Assembly (NCBI GenBank): GCA_001414345.1
Contig: LLCB01000126.1
Location: 1 to 64,000, forward strand
Direction of reading: 5' to 3'
Length of the DNA stretch: 64,000 bases
From: Hymenoscyphus infarciens
Taxonomy: Eukaryota > Ascomycota > Leotiomycetes > Helotiales > Helotiaceae
Part shown: one piece after another, positions 48,029 to 58,085 of the stretch
Layout of the letters: the number at the start of each line of letters is the position of its first letter
Numbering within the stretch: position 1 is the first letter of the stretch
Position numbers and translations under genes: made by a program
The notes under the pieces: model-generated
Told to the model about the DNA's origin: nothing
Database searches by the model: none
What the model saw: only the letters and a program-made list of their open reading frames with translations

Positions 48029-49760
48029 TTTCCTGGCTCACTAGCTGCGAGCGCAGCCTCGACCTCGTTTTAGATATTATAACGATGCTCGACCGTCGGC
48101 AGAATCTCCAATATGCCTCCGATGTTTAATGTCGAATCGAGTTTAGATGGAAGGGTGGTGTTGGCGCAATTATTCTATGTTCGATTCCAGTCGGCTTCTT
48201 GAGGCTGTATTGAAGTGGCCATGCAATGGCAGAATCGCAGAACCAATCCGGGCAATGGAAATTTGTCGCCCGTCTGCGGCAAAGAGACTCAACACACGTT
48301 GGCCCTTGAAGAAAGTGTTATTGTTGGGTTGGGGCCGACAATACCTATGCTTATTCTCCCAGTGGGCCAGTTGGGAGTTCCGTGGGTTCCCAAACGGATG
48401 CGATGTCGACACGGTGGAACACGACCGAGGTTGTTGGTAAGGTGTATCTCGAGGGTGGTACGGAGAGCACAGCAGCGAGCGGTGATGATGTTGGTTGGTC
48501 GTGGATTCGGTGGAGGTGACTGTGAGAGGGTTGCGACAATGGGTGAAGGTGAAGGGTGAAGAGTGAAGGGTCGAGGAGGAGGATTGAGGTGATTCGCAAG
48601 CGATGGTTATCGAGATTGATGATGTTGTTGGGAGAGCAGTGCGGTGCAGTGCAGCAGCGCAGGTGCAGATGATGCCTTGATGGAGTGGTGAGGACAGGGA
48701 ATTTGGGTGGTGGTGGTATCAGCGCTGAGTTGAGTTGCCCGCAGTACAGTACTGTAGGTGTAGGGTACGGAGAGAGAGGAGAGAGGGTTTTGCGGGGAGC
48801 GAGCGACCACAGCCGCGAAGTGGAAACCAGGAATAGTACGGGTAAGGTAGGTTGGGTTAGGTTGGGTTGGGTGATGGGAAATAGAAATAGTGGAGTAGTG
48901 GAGTGGCTGCCCTGCCGCGCAGCCCAGGTGTCTAAAGCTGCGCTACGGAGCCTGAGAACCTGTCGGCCAGAGCCTGCCAGAGCCTGCCAGAGCCTGTCAG
49001 AGCCCTGATGGGCGCCAGTCAGTTGTCAACCACTAGAAGCTTGTGAACAGAGTCCCTGTAGGCACGTTTTCTGGTCCCGTCGCCGCCTCTTCCTTCGCCT
49101 TTGCTTTTGCTCTGCTCTGCTCTGCCCACCGCCAACCGCCACCAAAAACGCCAACGAGAGCCAACGAGAGCCAACTAGCCTGATATGATATTCACAAGCG
49201 AAGCGGCAAAAGAAAGCCGTCTATTGCGACCTTTTGAGTTTGGAGAGGATGACTCCTGCCGCCCATTTAATGGCCCCTTGGGAGTCCTTCCGCTGCAAGG
49301 TCTGCTCCTTTCGCGCTGGTCTCTGAAGATCAATACTACACTACGGTCAGGTCACTGACGACGTCGAAAAGCTAGTTGGACGAAGCTGGCTAGGCTGGCT
49401 AGGCTGGCTAGGCTGGCTAGTCAACTGCAACCATTACCATACTCCGTACCGTGAGACGTGAGCGTTGAAACGGCTCTTCTGACAGTCACCTTCACCCAAA
49501 GCCAAGGGTTGAGCAACGGTCTTCTTCCATACCAAAGGATGGACCAATTCGCATCTCTTCGCAACAATTCTCATGGCGGTACTAGTACGAGTTGGAACTA
49601 CACCACCACCAACAGGCCTAATCCAGGCACCTCTCGTCGTCCGAGTCTTGTACAAGTACGGAGTCTCTGTGTCTCCCGTCCTTCGTCACTTCGTGACTCG
49701 GAGCAGGCTTTATCCCTCAGCCATGGCCCATGGATGGATGGATGATGGATGGGTGCGTGG
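48029..49760. other. Intergenic region with short tandem repeats
   Basis: Upstream of the G-alpha gene. CCAGAGCCTG-type 10-bp units occur about four times at 48,960-49,005, and GCTGGCTAG occurs four times at about 49,385-49,422. G/T-rich GGTTGGGTTAGG stretches lie at 48,846-48,870. Overlapping open frames have no motif. No gene was seen. Confidence 0.45.
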
Positions 49761-51358
49761 CTCGCGGTGGACACGGAAACTGGCACCATTTCTTATGCTT
49801 AGCTTAGCCCAAGGTTCAGCCGAACTTAGAAACACCCCCTTTTTTAGACCCTTTTACATACATTCCTTACTATTATAGCTAAAGATAAAGACAGCAAAGG
49901 CTATAACTAGTAGACTAGTAAAAGACTTTAAACTCCTAAACCTATTAACCCTTCTAAATCTATAATATATTCTAAAAAGAGACCTAAAAACGCTTATAAT
50001 AAGACTCCTACTAAAGCTATAGTATAAGCTACTATTATCTACTTAGATATATAGATTCTATAAGGCTATAGGTAGAATAGGGGTAAGCTCTTTGAGTTTG
50101 CTAGCTACTTAAAGTATATAAGATATTAGTATATTAAGGGGCTCTATTCGTCTACCTAAGAACCTAATATTAAAGCTACTTCTACTAAGCGTGTAGTCTA
50201 TAATCTAAGACGAACCGACTACTAAGGAGGCGAGTTTCTTCTATTTAAGAACAACGTATACTAACTTAAGAGAATTATATAGGATAATAGCTTTAAAAGG
50301 TATATAATAATATAGGAATCTCTTATATAAGAGGTATAGGTTCCTAGTATATAACTAGGAACTTATGTTTCTAGGAAGATTATATAAAGAAGACTTAGGT
50401 AGTTTAGTTAGAGATATTATATAGCTTATAGAAAGAGCTATATAAACCTAGATCTTGTAAAGTAGTGTGAGAAATAGGCTAAGGATATATTAAAAAAGTA
50501 CTTAAACGCTAAAGACTAGTATAGAGTTTGTTTCTTAAATGAGGTATTCTTCTTTAGTTCTTTCCTATTTCTCTTTTATTTCTTTCCTATTTCTCTAATT
50601 CTAACTCTTATTTATAGGTTTATTTCTCTTTTAGACCTATTAGTTAGATTTACGTCTTATAAAGGCCTAGTAAGAGAGACTATCTAGACTATATATAAAG
50701 ATAGGAGAAGAAGATAAAGATAAAGAAGAGGAAGAAGGGAGAGAATAAGAGAGAAGAAGTAGACTTATCTTATAAGCTATATACTTAGGCTACTATTAGT
50801 TATAACTTTAAAAGCGAACTAGTCTTCTATAATATAAGGAATTCTAATAAGAAGATGTTTTATAAGTACTATATAGAATAGATTCTTAATCCTTTTATCT
50901 TATCTTAGATTAGAAGAGGAGATAACTTCGTTTTAGAGGAGGATAGAGATTCTAGATATAGCTATAGAAGAGGGAAGTAGAATAATATACTAGCTTAGAA
51001 GAAGGTAAATAATCTTAAAACTTATAAGAACTATATAGGAGCTCCTAATTTTGCTATTATAGAGAACTACTAGTAGGTTCTTAAATAATATATTAAAAAG
51101 TTTACTTATAATACTCTTAAAGGTTTAAAAGAGCTTACTTTAGAGAGATGAGCCGATTTAAAGTAAGAAACTATTAATAAGTAGGTAAAGGAAATGCCCT
51201 AGAGGCTATAAGACTATATAGATATAGATAGTTAAATAATAGGATATTAGAATATATATAAATTTATATATAAATAAATGTAAAAGTACGTGTTTTAGTA
51301 TTATTAGCTTACTAAGCTAAGCATAAGAAATGGTGTCACTTTCCGTGTCCACCGCGAG
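49761..51358 (+). mobile_element. RIP-degraded DNA transposon with ~47-bp TIRs
   Basis: Inverted ends lie at 49,761-49,807 and 51,312-51,358 (outer part CTCGCGGTGGACACGGAAA) with about two differences. A 5-bp direct repeat CGTGG flanks both sides (49,756-49,760 and 51,359-51,363). The 1.6-kb element is strongly AT-rich inside, while the ends keep their GC. Confidence 0.8.
49890..51240 (+). pseudogene. Dead DDE transposase of the Tc1/mariner-like type
   Basis: Plus-strand pieces still read like a fungal DDE endonuclease. Near 50,930-50,975 is LEEDRDSRYSY, where LEEDGDSGHG is usual. About 51,050-51,110 gives APNFAIIENY, in place of a SPDLAPIENCW block, followed by VLKQYIKKFTYN. The stretch ending QRLQDYIDID lies near 51,205-51,235. 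Many stops are TAG where CAG fits the family, and a T/C-rich insert at 50,545-50,640 may be an old intron. No frame is intact. Confidence 0.7.
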
Positions 51359-52661
51359 CGTGGTTCATAAAGTGTCACGGTCGTGGTGCCCTCGTGGGTT
51401 GGGAGCCGTGCTGCGCTTATTTTTGCCTCGGAGTCCAGCCATGCACTTAGCCTGCCCCGCAACGAGTCTGTGAGAGTCTGAGAGACCCAGAGACCCTGCG
51501 AGAATTGGGTACGAGACGAGCAACCAGCCGCCGGGAGGTGCAGGCCGAGTCTGGTGTGTCAAGAGCGAGATGAAGCACCTGAGCAAGCGTGTGGATCTGG
51601 CTTCTGAAGGCCTTCGACCTCGATCATTGAGATGGAAGATGATGCGTGAGCACGATCCGCGACGACCAGGAGCAGGAGATGAAGAAAGCCATGTGCGCCG
51701 AGGATATGAGGAACCCCCAGCTTATTCGAGTAAGTTTGAGGTTGGGGTCAACAGGGTGGTCTAGAAAGCAAAACAAAAACAAAAACAGCCCATTCGTTAT
51801 TTCGTCCAGATCGATCAGCAAAGCCACGACTCACGAGAGTCCATCACCGACAGAATCATTATTTTCCCGCCGCCTAACCCGAGAGTGGGAGACGAATCAA
51901 GTCAGTCAAACATGGGTTTGCAATTGAACTCAATCATCGATCCAGAGCAATCTCATTTCAAGAGTTTCCGTTACACCTTTCACACGTGCGTGCGGCCCTC
52001 AAAGTTCAAACCGCTCTTGCAACCCCTTCAATCCACCGTCTTACCGCAACCGCATCTCCGGGTCTGCAGCAAGATTGATTGGTTCCTATCCCTTATTTCC
52101 ACGTGGGAATCTCAAGATCTGAAGCGAGGAGACGAGCCCTTCCCCTTCAACTCAATCCGAACTGTTGCATACCGGTCCCTTATTTACCGGTATAATGTAG
52201 CAGTAACAACCCCCTCTTCCTTCAAAAGCCAACTGTTCGGTGTTGTATGAAGTACACGGCCCAAAAACCATACAGAGCTCGGGTTGTGAAATCCTCTGGA
52301 CCTCTGCAGGAATGGTAACACAGTATCATGACTCGTCATAACTAACCTGGACATACTCGAGTACATTTACCAACTAACCAACACCTACTTTCCAATTCCA
52401 TCATCTAACCTACCTATCATATACTCCAGTTAGTATCACCAAGGTACCAACCAAACCCCGCCTCCGCCGCCACCAACATCACGACGTCCCTTCTCCCCAA
52501 ATTACGAAAAATCCCAAATACAAAAAGAAACAAGTAAACAAGCAAAATTTACATAAGCACCTAAAACAATGACACCACACGACCCCCATGGAATATCCCA
52601 AGCATAAACGTGTCGAAACAACGGATCCTCCCACGCAACCCAGCCTCTCACGGGTTAAAAT
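51359..52661. other. Intergenic region, possible unresolved coding sequence
   Basis: The plus frame 51,570-51,764 contains GYEEPPAYS, followed by a good donor (GTAAGT at 51,730). The plus frame 51,885-52,250 is open for 121 codons. Splicing the donor to the acceptor at 51,809 does not keep the frames joined, so no gene model is proposed. Confidence 0.3.
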
Positions 52662-52946
52662 GGCTTCAGCTAAATCCCCTGACCCTTTTGACTAAATCGC
52701 CTGACTCTAACCCGATTAGGCACTCCTATTACGCGCGCATAACACTAATTGTCTATTCCAAGGGATAGTAATCTGGTTTTTAAGGTTAGGGTTAGTTAGG
52801 GTTAGGGATCGGGTGTGGGTTAGGGCTAGGGATAAGGGTTAGTGATATATGATTTTGTACTTTGGTGGTGTTCGCGACCGGAAAATGTCCTAATTTAGTT
52901 AGATCAGGCGATTTAGTCAAAAGGGTCAGGGGATTTAGCAAAACTC
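52662..52946. mobile_element. 285-bp MITE with 8-bp target duplication and telomere-like core
   Basis: A perfect 36-bp inverted repeat (52,669-52,704 and 52,903-52,938, starting GCTAAATCCCCTGACCCTTT) lies within slightly longer, diverged ends. GTTAAAAT flanks the element on both sides (52,654-52,661 and 52,947-52,954), an 8-bp duplication as made by hAT or related transposases. Between the arms, 52,783-52,844 carries TTAGGG-type units. No reading frame was found. Confidence 0.8.
52783..52844 (+). repeat. Degenerate interstitial TTAGGG repeats
   Basis: At least six GGTTAGGG/TTAGGG units occur in 62 bp, interrupted by ATCGGGTGTG, GCTAGGGATAA and similar variants. TTAGGG is the usual telomere repeat of filamentous ascomycetes. 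The array lies wholly inside the MITE at 52,662-52,946. Confidence 0.8.
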
Positions 52947-54186
52947 GTTAAAATCTTGAAACGAAGGATCAAGGGTCCCACAGCCCCCGTAAGAAGCATA
53001 AACAGATGACCTAATGAGGAAAACAAAGCACCTAATGGGGATGGGGGAAAGAAGCTTAAATCCGGATTTAGATTTTTGTGCCTCCGATGATGTCTCGGAG
53101 TTCCCTTCATGTTTTCCACTCAACGCATGAGGATCTCTCCAATGATCTTCAGATTAACACCCGAACGAGATGTCATATTTCGCACCTGGCAAATAAACCA
53201 ATAGAACGGCTCAAGAAGTGAGGGTGGGTTAATTATAGACTTTCGGCATATGTGTCCCTACGGAGTATATGTATAACCATCAACGTTTGTCCGTTGATCG
53301 AGTTGAGGGGCGCGGAATGGAGTGTGAAGTTTTTTTTTTGTGTTTTGTTTCTCTTTTTTGCCATTTTTTCGAAATAGGATTGATTTGCAGCTTGATTTCT
53401 CTATTTCCAGCGTTGCATATGAGGATTCTCGTTTGTCACCAAAGTTATAGATGGGCTTGGTACAAGTGTACTTCTCCATACTCTTCACTCGGGTGGAGAG
53501 AACTTGTTGTGTGCTTTTGACTTTGAAGGAAGAGTTTTCGTATTGGTTGTATTCGTTGTACTTTTGGTATTGGAGGACTTGGAACTTCGCTCTCTCTCCT
53601 CTTTGATTGTGATAAAAAAATGTTGGAACATTAAATTGAGCTACTCTCTTGGTAGGTTACCTACCAATACCACATACTTCACGTGGAGAAACAGGGGTCT
53701 ATTAGTAGGTGACCTACCAATAGAACCAGAAAAGTCAACACTCAATCTTATAGCTTCACCTATTCTTTTCAAATCGATTTTATAGTTGAAGCTTTTAGGT
53801 AGTAGTACTACATAACTTAGTATTTTAAATAGTAATGTAAGAGGCGTTCTTTGAGCCCCATTCAATCTTTTTTACTAAACCCTGGTTGTAGGATAAATGA
53901 GTTCACGCAATCCTCCCGGCTTTTGTCCCAAGCGTATGATCTTCCAAACCCAAGTTAAGCCTAAGTTTGTTTCTACCTCCCGGGATCTCTAAACATTACC
54001 CAAAATACCTGCATTAATAGTCCCAAATTGTTTCAAGTGTTTCATGCAGGATGAGTTCTCAAATTGGCCTAGAGAGCTAGTACAACGAGGGCCAGACAGG
54101 TACAAACCTCGAGTGATGTCCATCACGAGCGCGGGTGCAGTTGAGGCACCATGTCTTCCCTCAGCCCATAAAACACATATTCCATT
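52947..54186. other. Intergenic region
   Basis: Holds the twin palindromes at 53,649-53,720 and a T-rich stretch at 53,328-53,370. Open frames on both strands at 53,504-53,865 overlap the palindromes and have no motif. No gene was seen. Confidence 0.4.
53649..53720. promoter_or_regulatory. Two 19-bp palindromes 53 bp apart
   Basis: TTGGTAGGTTACCTACCAA (53,649-53,667) is a perfect dyad around one central base. TTAGTAGGTGACCTACCAA (53,702-53,720) is the same dyad with one mismatch. A pair of strong operators for a dimeric factor is one reading; transposon ends are another. Confidence 0.4.
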
Positions 54187-54762
54187 TCAGCCTTTCTTAT
54201 TCCTTTTTTGCTCACTGACTCGAATTTCTCCTTCAACCAAAGTAACATCAACTTGACAAGTTTTCTTCCAAAAGTTACTAATCAATTCCCAACAGTGATC
54301 AGTGCGATAAGCTTCTTGCAGTGCGAGCCATTCCTAGTTGAAATTAATCGACACGTCCAAAAACAATAACTGAGTTTACTTGCCACAAAATCCCTCTCTT
54401 CTACACCCGTCTCAAGGGAAAAGGTCTGCACTTCAGATTTTGATAGTCTGTGATTGACGTGGTGCCCCTGATCGATCGCAAACTTCCAATCCGTCGGGAT
54501 CCAGTGGAGTCGCTTGGCTTCGAGGTTGAGAAATGCCTGATGAGGGTTAATCTTAAATCGCTCACTAAATTCGAAGGCTTACAGTGACTTGAAGTCCATT
54601 GATTCCAAGTAGATTGACGAGATCTTGTAACGCGCTTTGGGATCTATTGAGTCGATAAGTTTTGAGAACGAGTCGTAAGATTTCTTCTCGATCGTGGGGA
54701 CATGGATATTTTCTATCTTTGAATGGATCTTGTGGCTGGAGGAATTCTTGTATGCTAGCCAT
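54187..54762 (-). CDS. Small protein of unknown function
   Basis: Not recognised. Proposed exons 54,762-54,583, 54,536-54,387 and 54,333-54,187 give 158 residues. Intron 1 (46 nt) has a standard GTAAGC donor. Intron 2 (53 nt) needs the less usual donor GTGGCA, but joining it gives a continuous, well-composed frame (EERDFEWLALQEAYRTD) to the stop. The protein has a charged helical N-terminal half (REEILRLVLKTYRLNRSQ), Trp-rich segments (RLHWIPTDWKF, CWELISNFWKK) and a Lys/Arg-rich end. No signal peptide or membrane helix is seen. An in-frame ATG at 54,927 would add 55 residues; ATG 54,762 has the better context and is chosen. Confidence 0.55.
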
Positions 54763-55477
54763 TTTAGCAAGTGCTCTTCGGCGCGAAGGTTTCAGAGTAC
54801 TTGTAGGACAGTTATTCTTGGGAGAAAGTGAAGAGTCCGTGTGAGAGTTCGAGAAAAAGGTACGGGTATTCAACGCTTTATATTTTTCACCTCGACGGAG
54901 TTTTTGTAGGATATGTGCAATACTCATAAATTATAATGGCAAATAGTCAGATAGAGCACATATGACTGCAAAGAAAACTTGTATTGAACCAAAAAAATCG
55001 CTCACGAGTCAAATATTCTTGCCACAGTAGCCTGACTACCTTGTTTTTACAGATTTGAGAAAATGCAAGACGGCAAGCAGTTCATGACTATTTATTTGAA
55101 ATTTTGTGAAGCTTCTGGTGACTGAGTCCGAGTTTGAGTGAGGTTTGCTAAATTTGCTACTTTCGTTGTCTCAAGTGGGAAATGTTGTTGAAAGGACCTA
55201 TTTCCCAAATGTTAGTTTAGGAGAGTTGCATCTAAAACCCATTACACGCAACTTGGTTTGAAAATATTGATTCTCTTGATCTATCTGAATACCGGTTTTC
55301 TTAGCACTACAATCGACAGAATGGGTTATCACAAGTTCGCTTGGGTTATGCCTCCAAAGTTGCTTGTATGATCATTAATAATCCAGCAAGTAACCCAAAC
55401 CTCTCAAATTTGAAAGCTGTATTTCTCTTCTATACTTTATGGAATACATCAATCATAAAAAGCTCCCCTCAGACGCT
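54763..55477. other. Intergenic region
   Basis: Promoter of the small gene ending at 54,187 and 3' flank of the flavoprotein gene. AT-rich. The frame at 55,341-55,642 overlaps the 3' end of the flavoprotein gene and is not supported. Confidence 0.4.
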
Positions 55478-56832
55478 TCACTTATACAACAGATCCTCCA
55501 CCATCTCCCCAATAGCCAAACTACTCGTCAAACCCGGACTTTCAATCCCCAACAGGTTCACAAATCCATGATACCCTTCTTCCTTCTGAATAACAAAATC
55601 TATAAATCCCGTTCCGCTACCCACAGCACTTTTGTACGCTAACTTGGGTCGTATCCCGGCATAATCAGGCACTATAGCATCCTCCTTCACATCGGGTAAG
55701 AATAGTTTGATTTGTTCAATCGCTTGATCAAGTCTTTCCGACGACACCGAAAGATTGTCTGGTGTGTCGACCCATTCAATATCGGGTCCAAATCGAATCC
55801 GTCCACCAATATCCATAGTAAGATGGGTTCCCAAACCACCAAGTCCGGGCTCTGGAGCAGGATAAATGAGATGAGTTGTATTTGGGTGAGGCGAGGAATA
55901 AGAAAAGTAGTTTCCTTTCGCGTAGTATTGCGTGCGACGACGATTTTCTGGGAGAATCATGTTGTTGACATCGCATGCTCCTAGACCCGCGGAATTTATT
56001 ATCGATTCCGCTGTAATGGTGTTTTCTTCCCCCGAAGCTTTATCAAGTGTCGTGATTTCCCAGCCCCCAGAGCCATGATCTCCTAAGGGCGTAATTCTTA
56101 CAACGGGAGTATGGAGTACTGCATCTCCACCTCGATCCTCAAAATCTCCTAACAAGAATTGCATAAACGAATGCGAATCTATGATTCCTGTGGTGGGAGA
56201 TGATAGAATTCCTACCTTTGCTTGAACAGAGGGTTCGAGCTTTAGTGCTTCAGTGAGGGAAACAAATTCGGTGGGAATCCCCGATTGGGTCTGAGAAAAT
56301 TTGTGGACTTTTACTAGTTCTTCCCATTGCTGGTTCGTTTGAGCGACAATCCATTTCCCGCAATTGTTGTGGGGGATGGAGTGTTTTTTGCAGAGCTCGT
56401 ACATCATTTGTTTGCCTTTGATGCAGAGTTTGGTTTTGAGTGTATCGGCTGCATAGTAGAGACCTGCGTGAATTACCTGGTATAGAGGTTAGTCTAGGGT
56501 TTGACAAATAGAGCGTTGTTTTGACGTGACATGATTTGTTTGCTTGTAAAACTTACTTCCGAATTCCGTGAGCTCGTCTCCATTCCAACCCCACCATTGC
56601 GTTCAATAAGAAGAGTGCTCGTTCCATGTCGTGCAGCCAATTGTCTCGCAATAGATAATCCTACTGCACCTCCTCCAATGACCTAAAAAGACGGTCAGCT
56701 GATCCAGCCTTATCCACCACATTCCATTTCCCTTACAGCATGCGTAAAGTCTGCTCCTCTCGCCACTGAGGTAGAGAATTCCCTTGTTATCTTCCTACAC
56801 GTGAATTGTCGTCCTACCGATCGCGAAAACAT
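55478..56832 (-). CDS. L2HGDH: L-2-hydroxyglutarate dehydrogenase-like FAD oxidoreductase
   Basis: Oxidises L-2-hydroxyglutarate to 2-oxoglutarate, a metabolite-repair step in mitochondria. Exons 56,832-56,737, 56,682-56,557 and 56,476-55,478 give 406 residues. The N-terminus is a likely mitochondrial presequence ([20 protein letters not shown]). The FAD-binding fold follows with [16 protein letters not shown] (GXGXXG) and [20 protein letters not shown], spanning intron 2, is the DAO/L2HGDH signature. [39 protein letters not shown] and DYAGIRPKL follow the family order. The protein ends [18 protein letters not shown], as in family members. It is somewhat shorter than human L2HGDH. A related glycine/sarcosine-type oxidase is less likely. 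Confidence 0.88.
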
Positions 56833-57714
56833 GTTTGAAGGATTTTTGGAATTGGGTTTGAGGTTGAGGTCTGGCTGAGATGCAATTGGAATTGTGGAAC
56901 GGAGATCTGCAGACCAGCCGAGATAAGCCAGCCGATAAGCCCGTAAACACCCCTATTGCTCAGGTTCCTGGCCCTTTCCAAGCTCGCGATAGACAATAAA
57001 AACAGCAGTAAGCGCTTGGAATTCCGCTTGAAATTCGTACTTGCCAACCTAGCTCATTGCTCAACCCTTCTAATTCAAGGCAACTACCTTAAATATCAAT
57101 CCAGGTGGCTTGCTTGGGACAATGAAGTTTGAATGTCCCAAAATATTTAGGGCAGTACATTGAAGGTTGGCACAACGATCTATTTACGGCTACTTTTATT
57201 GTCTACCGCAAACCAAGCGGAAAGAGTAAGTGCGTAGGATGTACCTGATAACAGAAACAATGTTTCAAACTTTGGGTGGTTTATCCGCAAGGTGAAAAGC
57301 TTGCAATTCCATTTGCACCCAAGATGATTTTACTTTACAACGGTTTCCGTGTTGATTGCTAAGAGGATGAATGTGACTCAGGTTGCTCTGGTGACTTGGA
57401 AGAAGGCATTTCTCATCTATTCCAGAGGTTGAAACACCTGTTGTCGTTTGAGAGATTGCGGGACAATCAAAAATATTGCTCATTTGACTCGCAAAAACCA
57501 CTCGGGGTTTTGGTTATGTTTGCAATACAGCAATCCCACTATGACATTCAGAAGTCTAACTAAGAGTCATTTACTCCCCAAACAAGAGCATGAATTCTAG
57601 AAAAACCAGGCTTCGCTGCCGGTTTACGGTTCAACCTCACCTCAAACTTCCGTCTCCCAGATTTTCCCAGAGCGTTATCAGTAAGCCTGTCATCTACTCA
57701 CTTCATGGGAAAAA
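56833..57714. promoter_or_regulatory. Divergent intergenic region
   Basis: Separates the start of the flavoprotein gene (minus) from the start of the small plus-strand gene at 57,715. No repeats or motifs stand out. Confidence 0.35.
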
Positions 57715-58085
57715 ATGGCCTACAATCGTCTTATCTCCGAGAAACAACTCAAACAAGAAACTGCGCTCAGAGAAGCCTATCTAACCCACGACCTCCCCGC
57801 CATTGATCGGGTCGCACAAGAATTTACTCTCAGCGGTTCTCAACTTGAAGTAGCAAGCCCATGTCTCTATCTCATAGACAGAAGAAACTGACCACCTAGT
57901 TATAGGCATTCCGAATCTGTGAGAATATACAAAAGGTTTGGGGAGTTGAGAAGAGTATGAGCATCAAGGACAAACTTGTTCTGATTGCCTTCAATCCGAC
58001 TGTTCAAGAAAGATTGCAATTGCAGAATTCCATGCGCGTAACTCGTGCCGACATCTTCTTAAGTGGCGTTTTGATTTCGTTATAA
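57715..58085 (+). CDS. Small protein of unknown function, 104 residues
   Basis: Not recognised. Exons 57,715-57,849 and 57,906-58,085 join in phase 0. The intron has donor GTAGCA, an ACTGAC branch and acceptor TATAG. Exon 1 begins MAYNRLISEKQLKQETALRE and ends SGSQLE. Exon 2 begins AFRICENIQKVWGVEK and ends FLSGVLISL. The protein is hydrophilic and helical, with no signal peptide. The start context (GGAAAAAATGGCC) is good. A 5-nt-earlier acceptor is present, but it breaks the frame. Confidence 0.5.
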
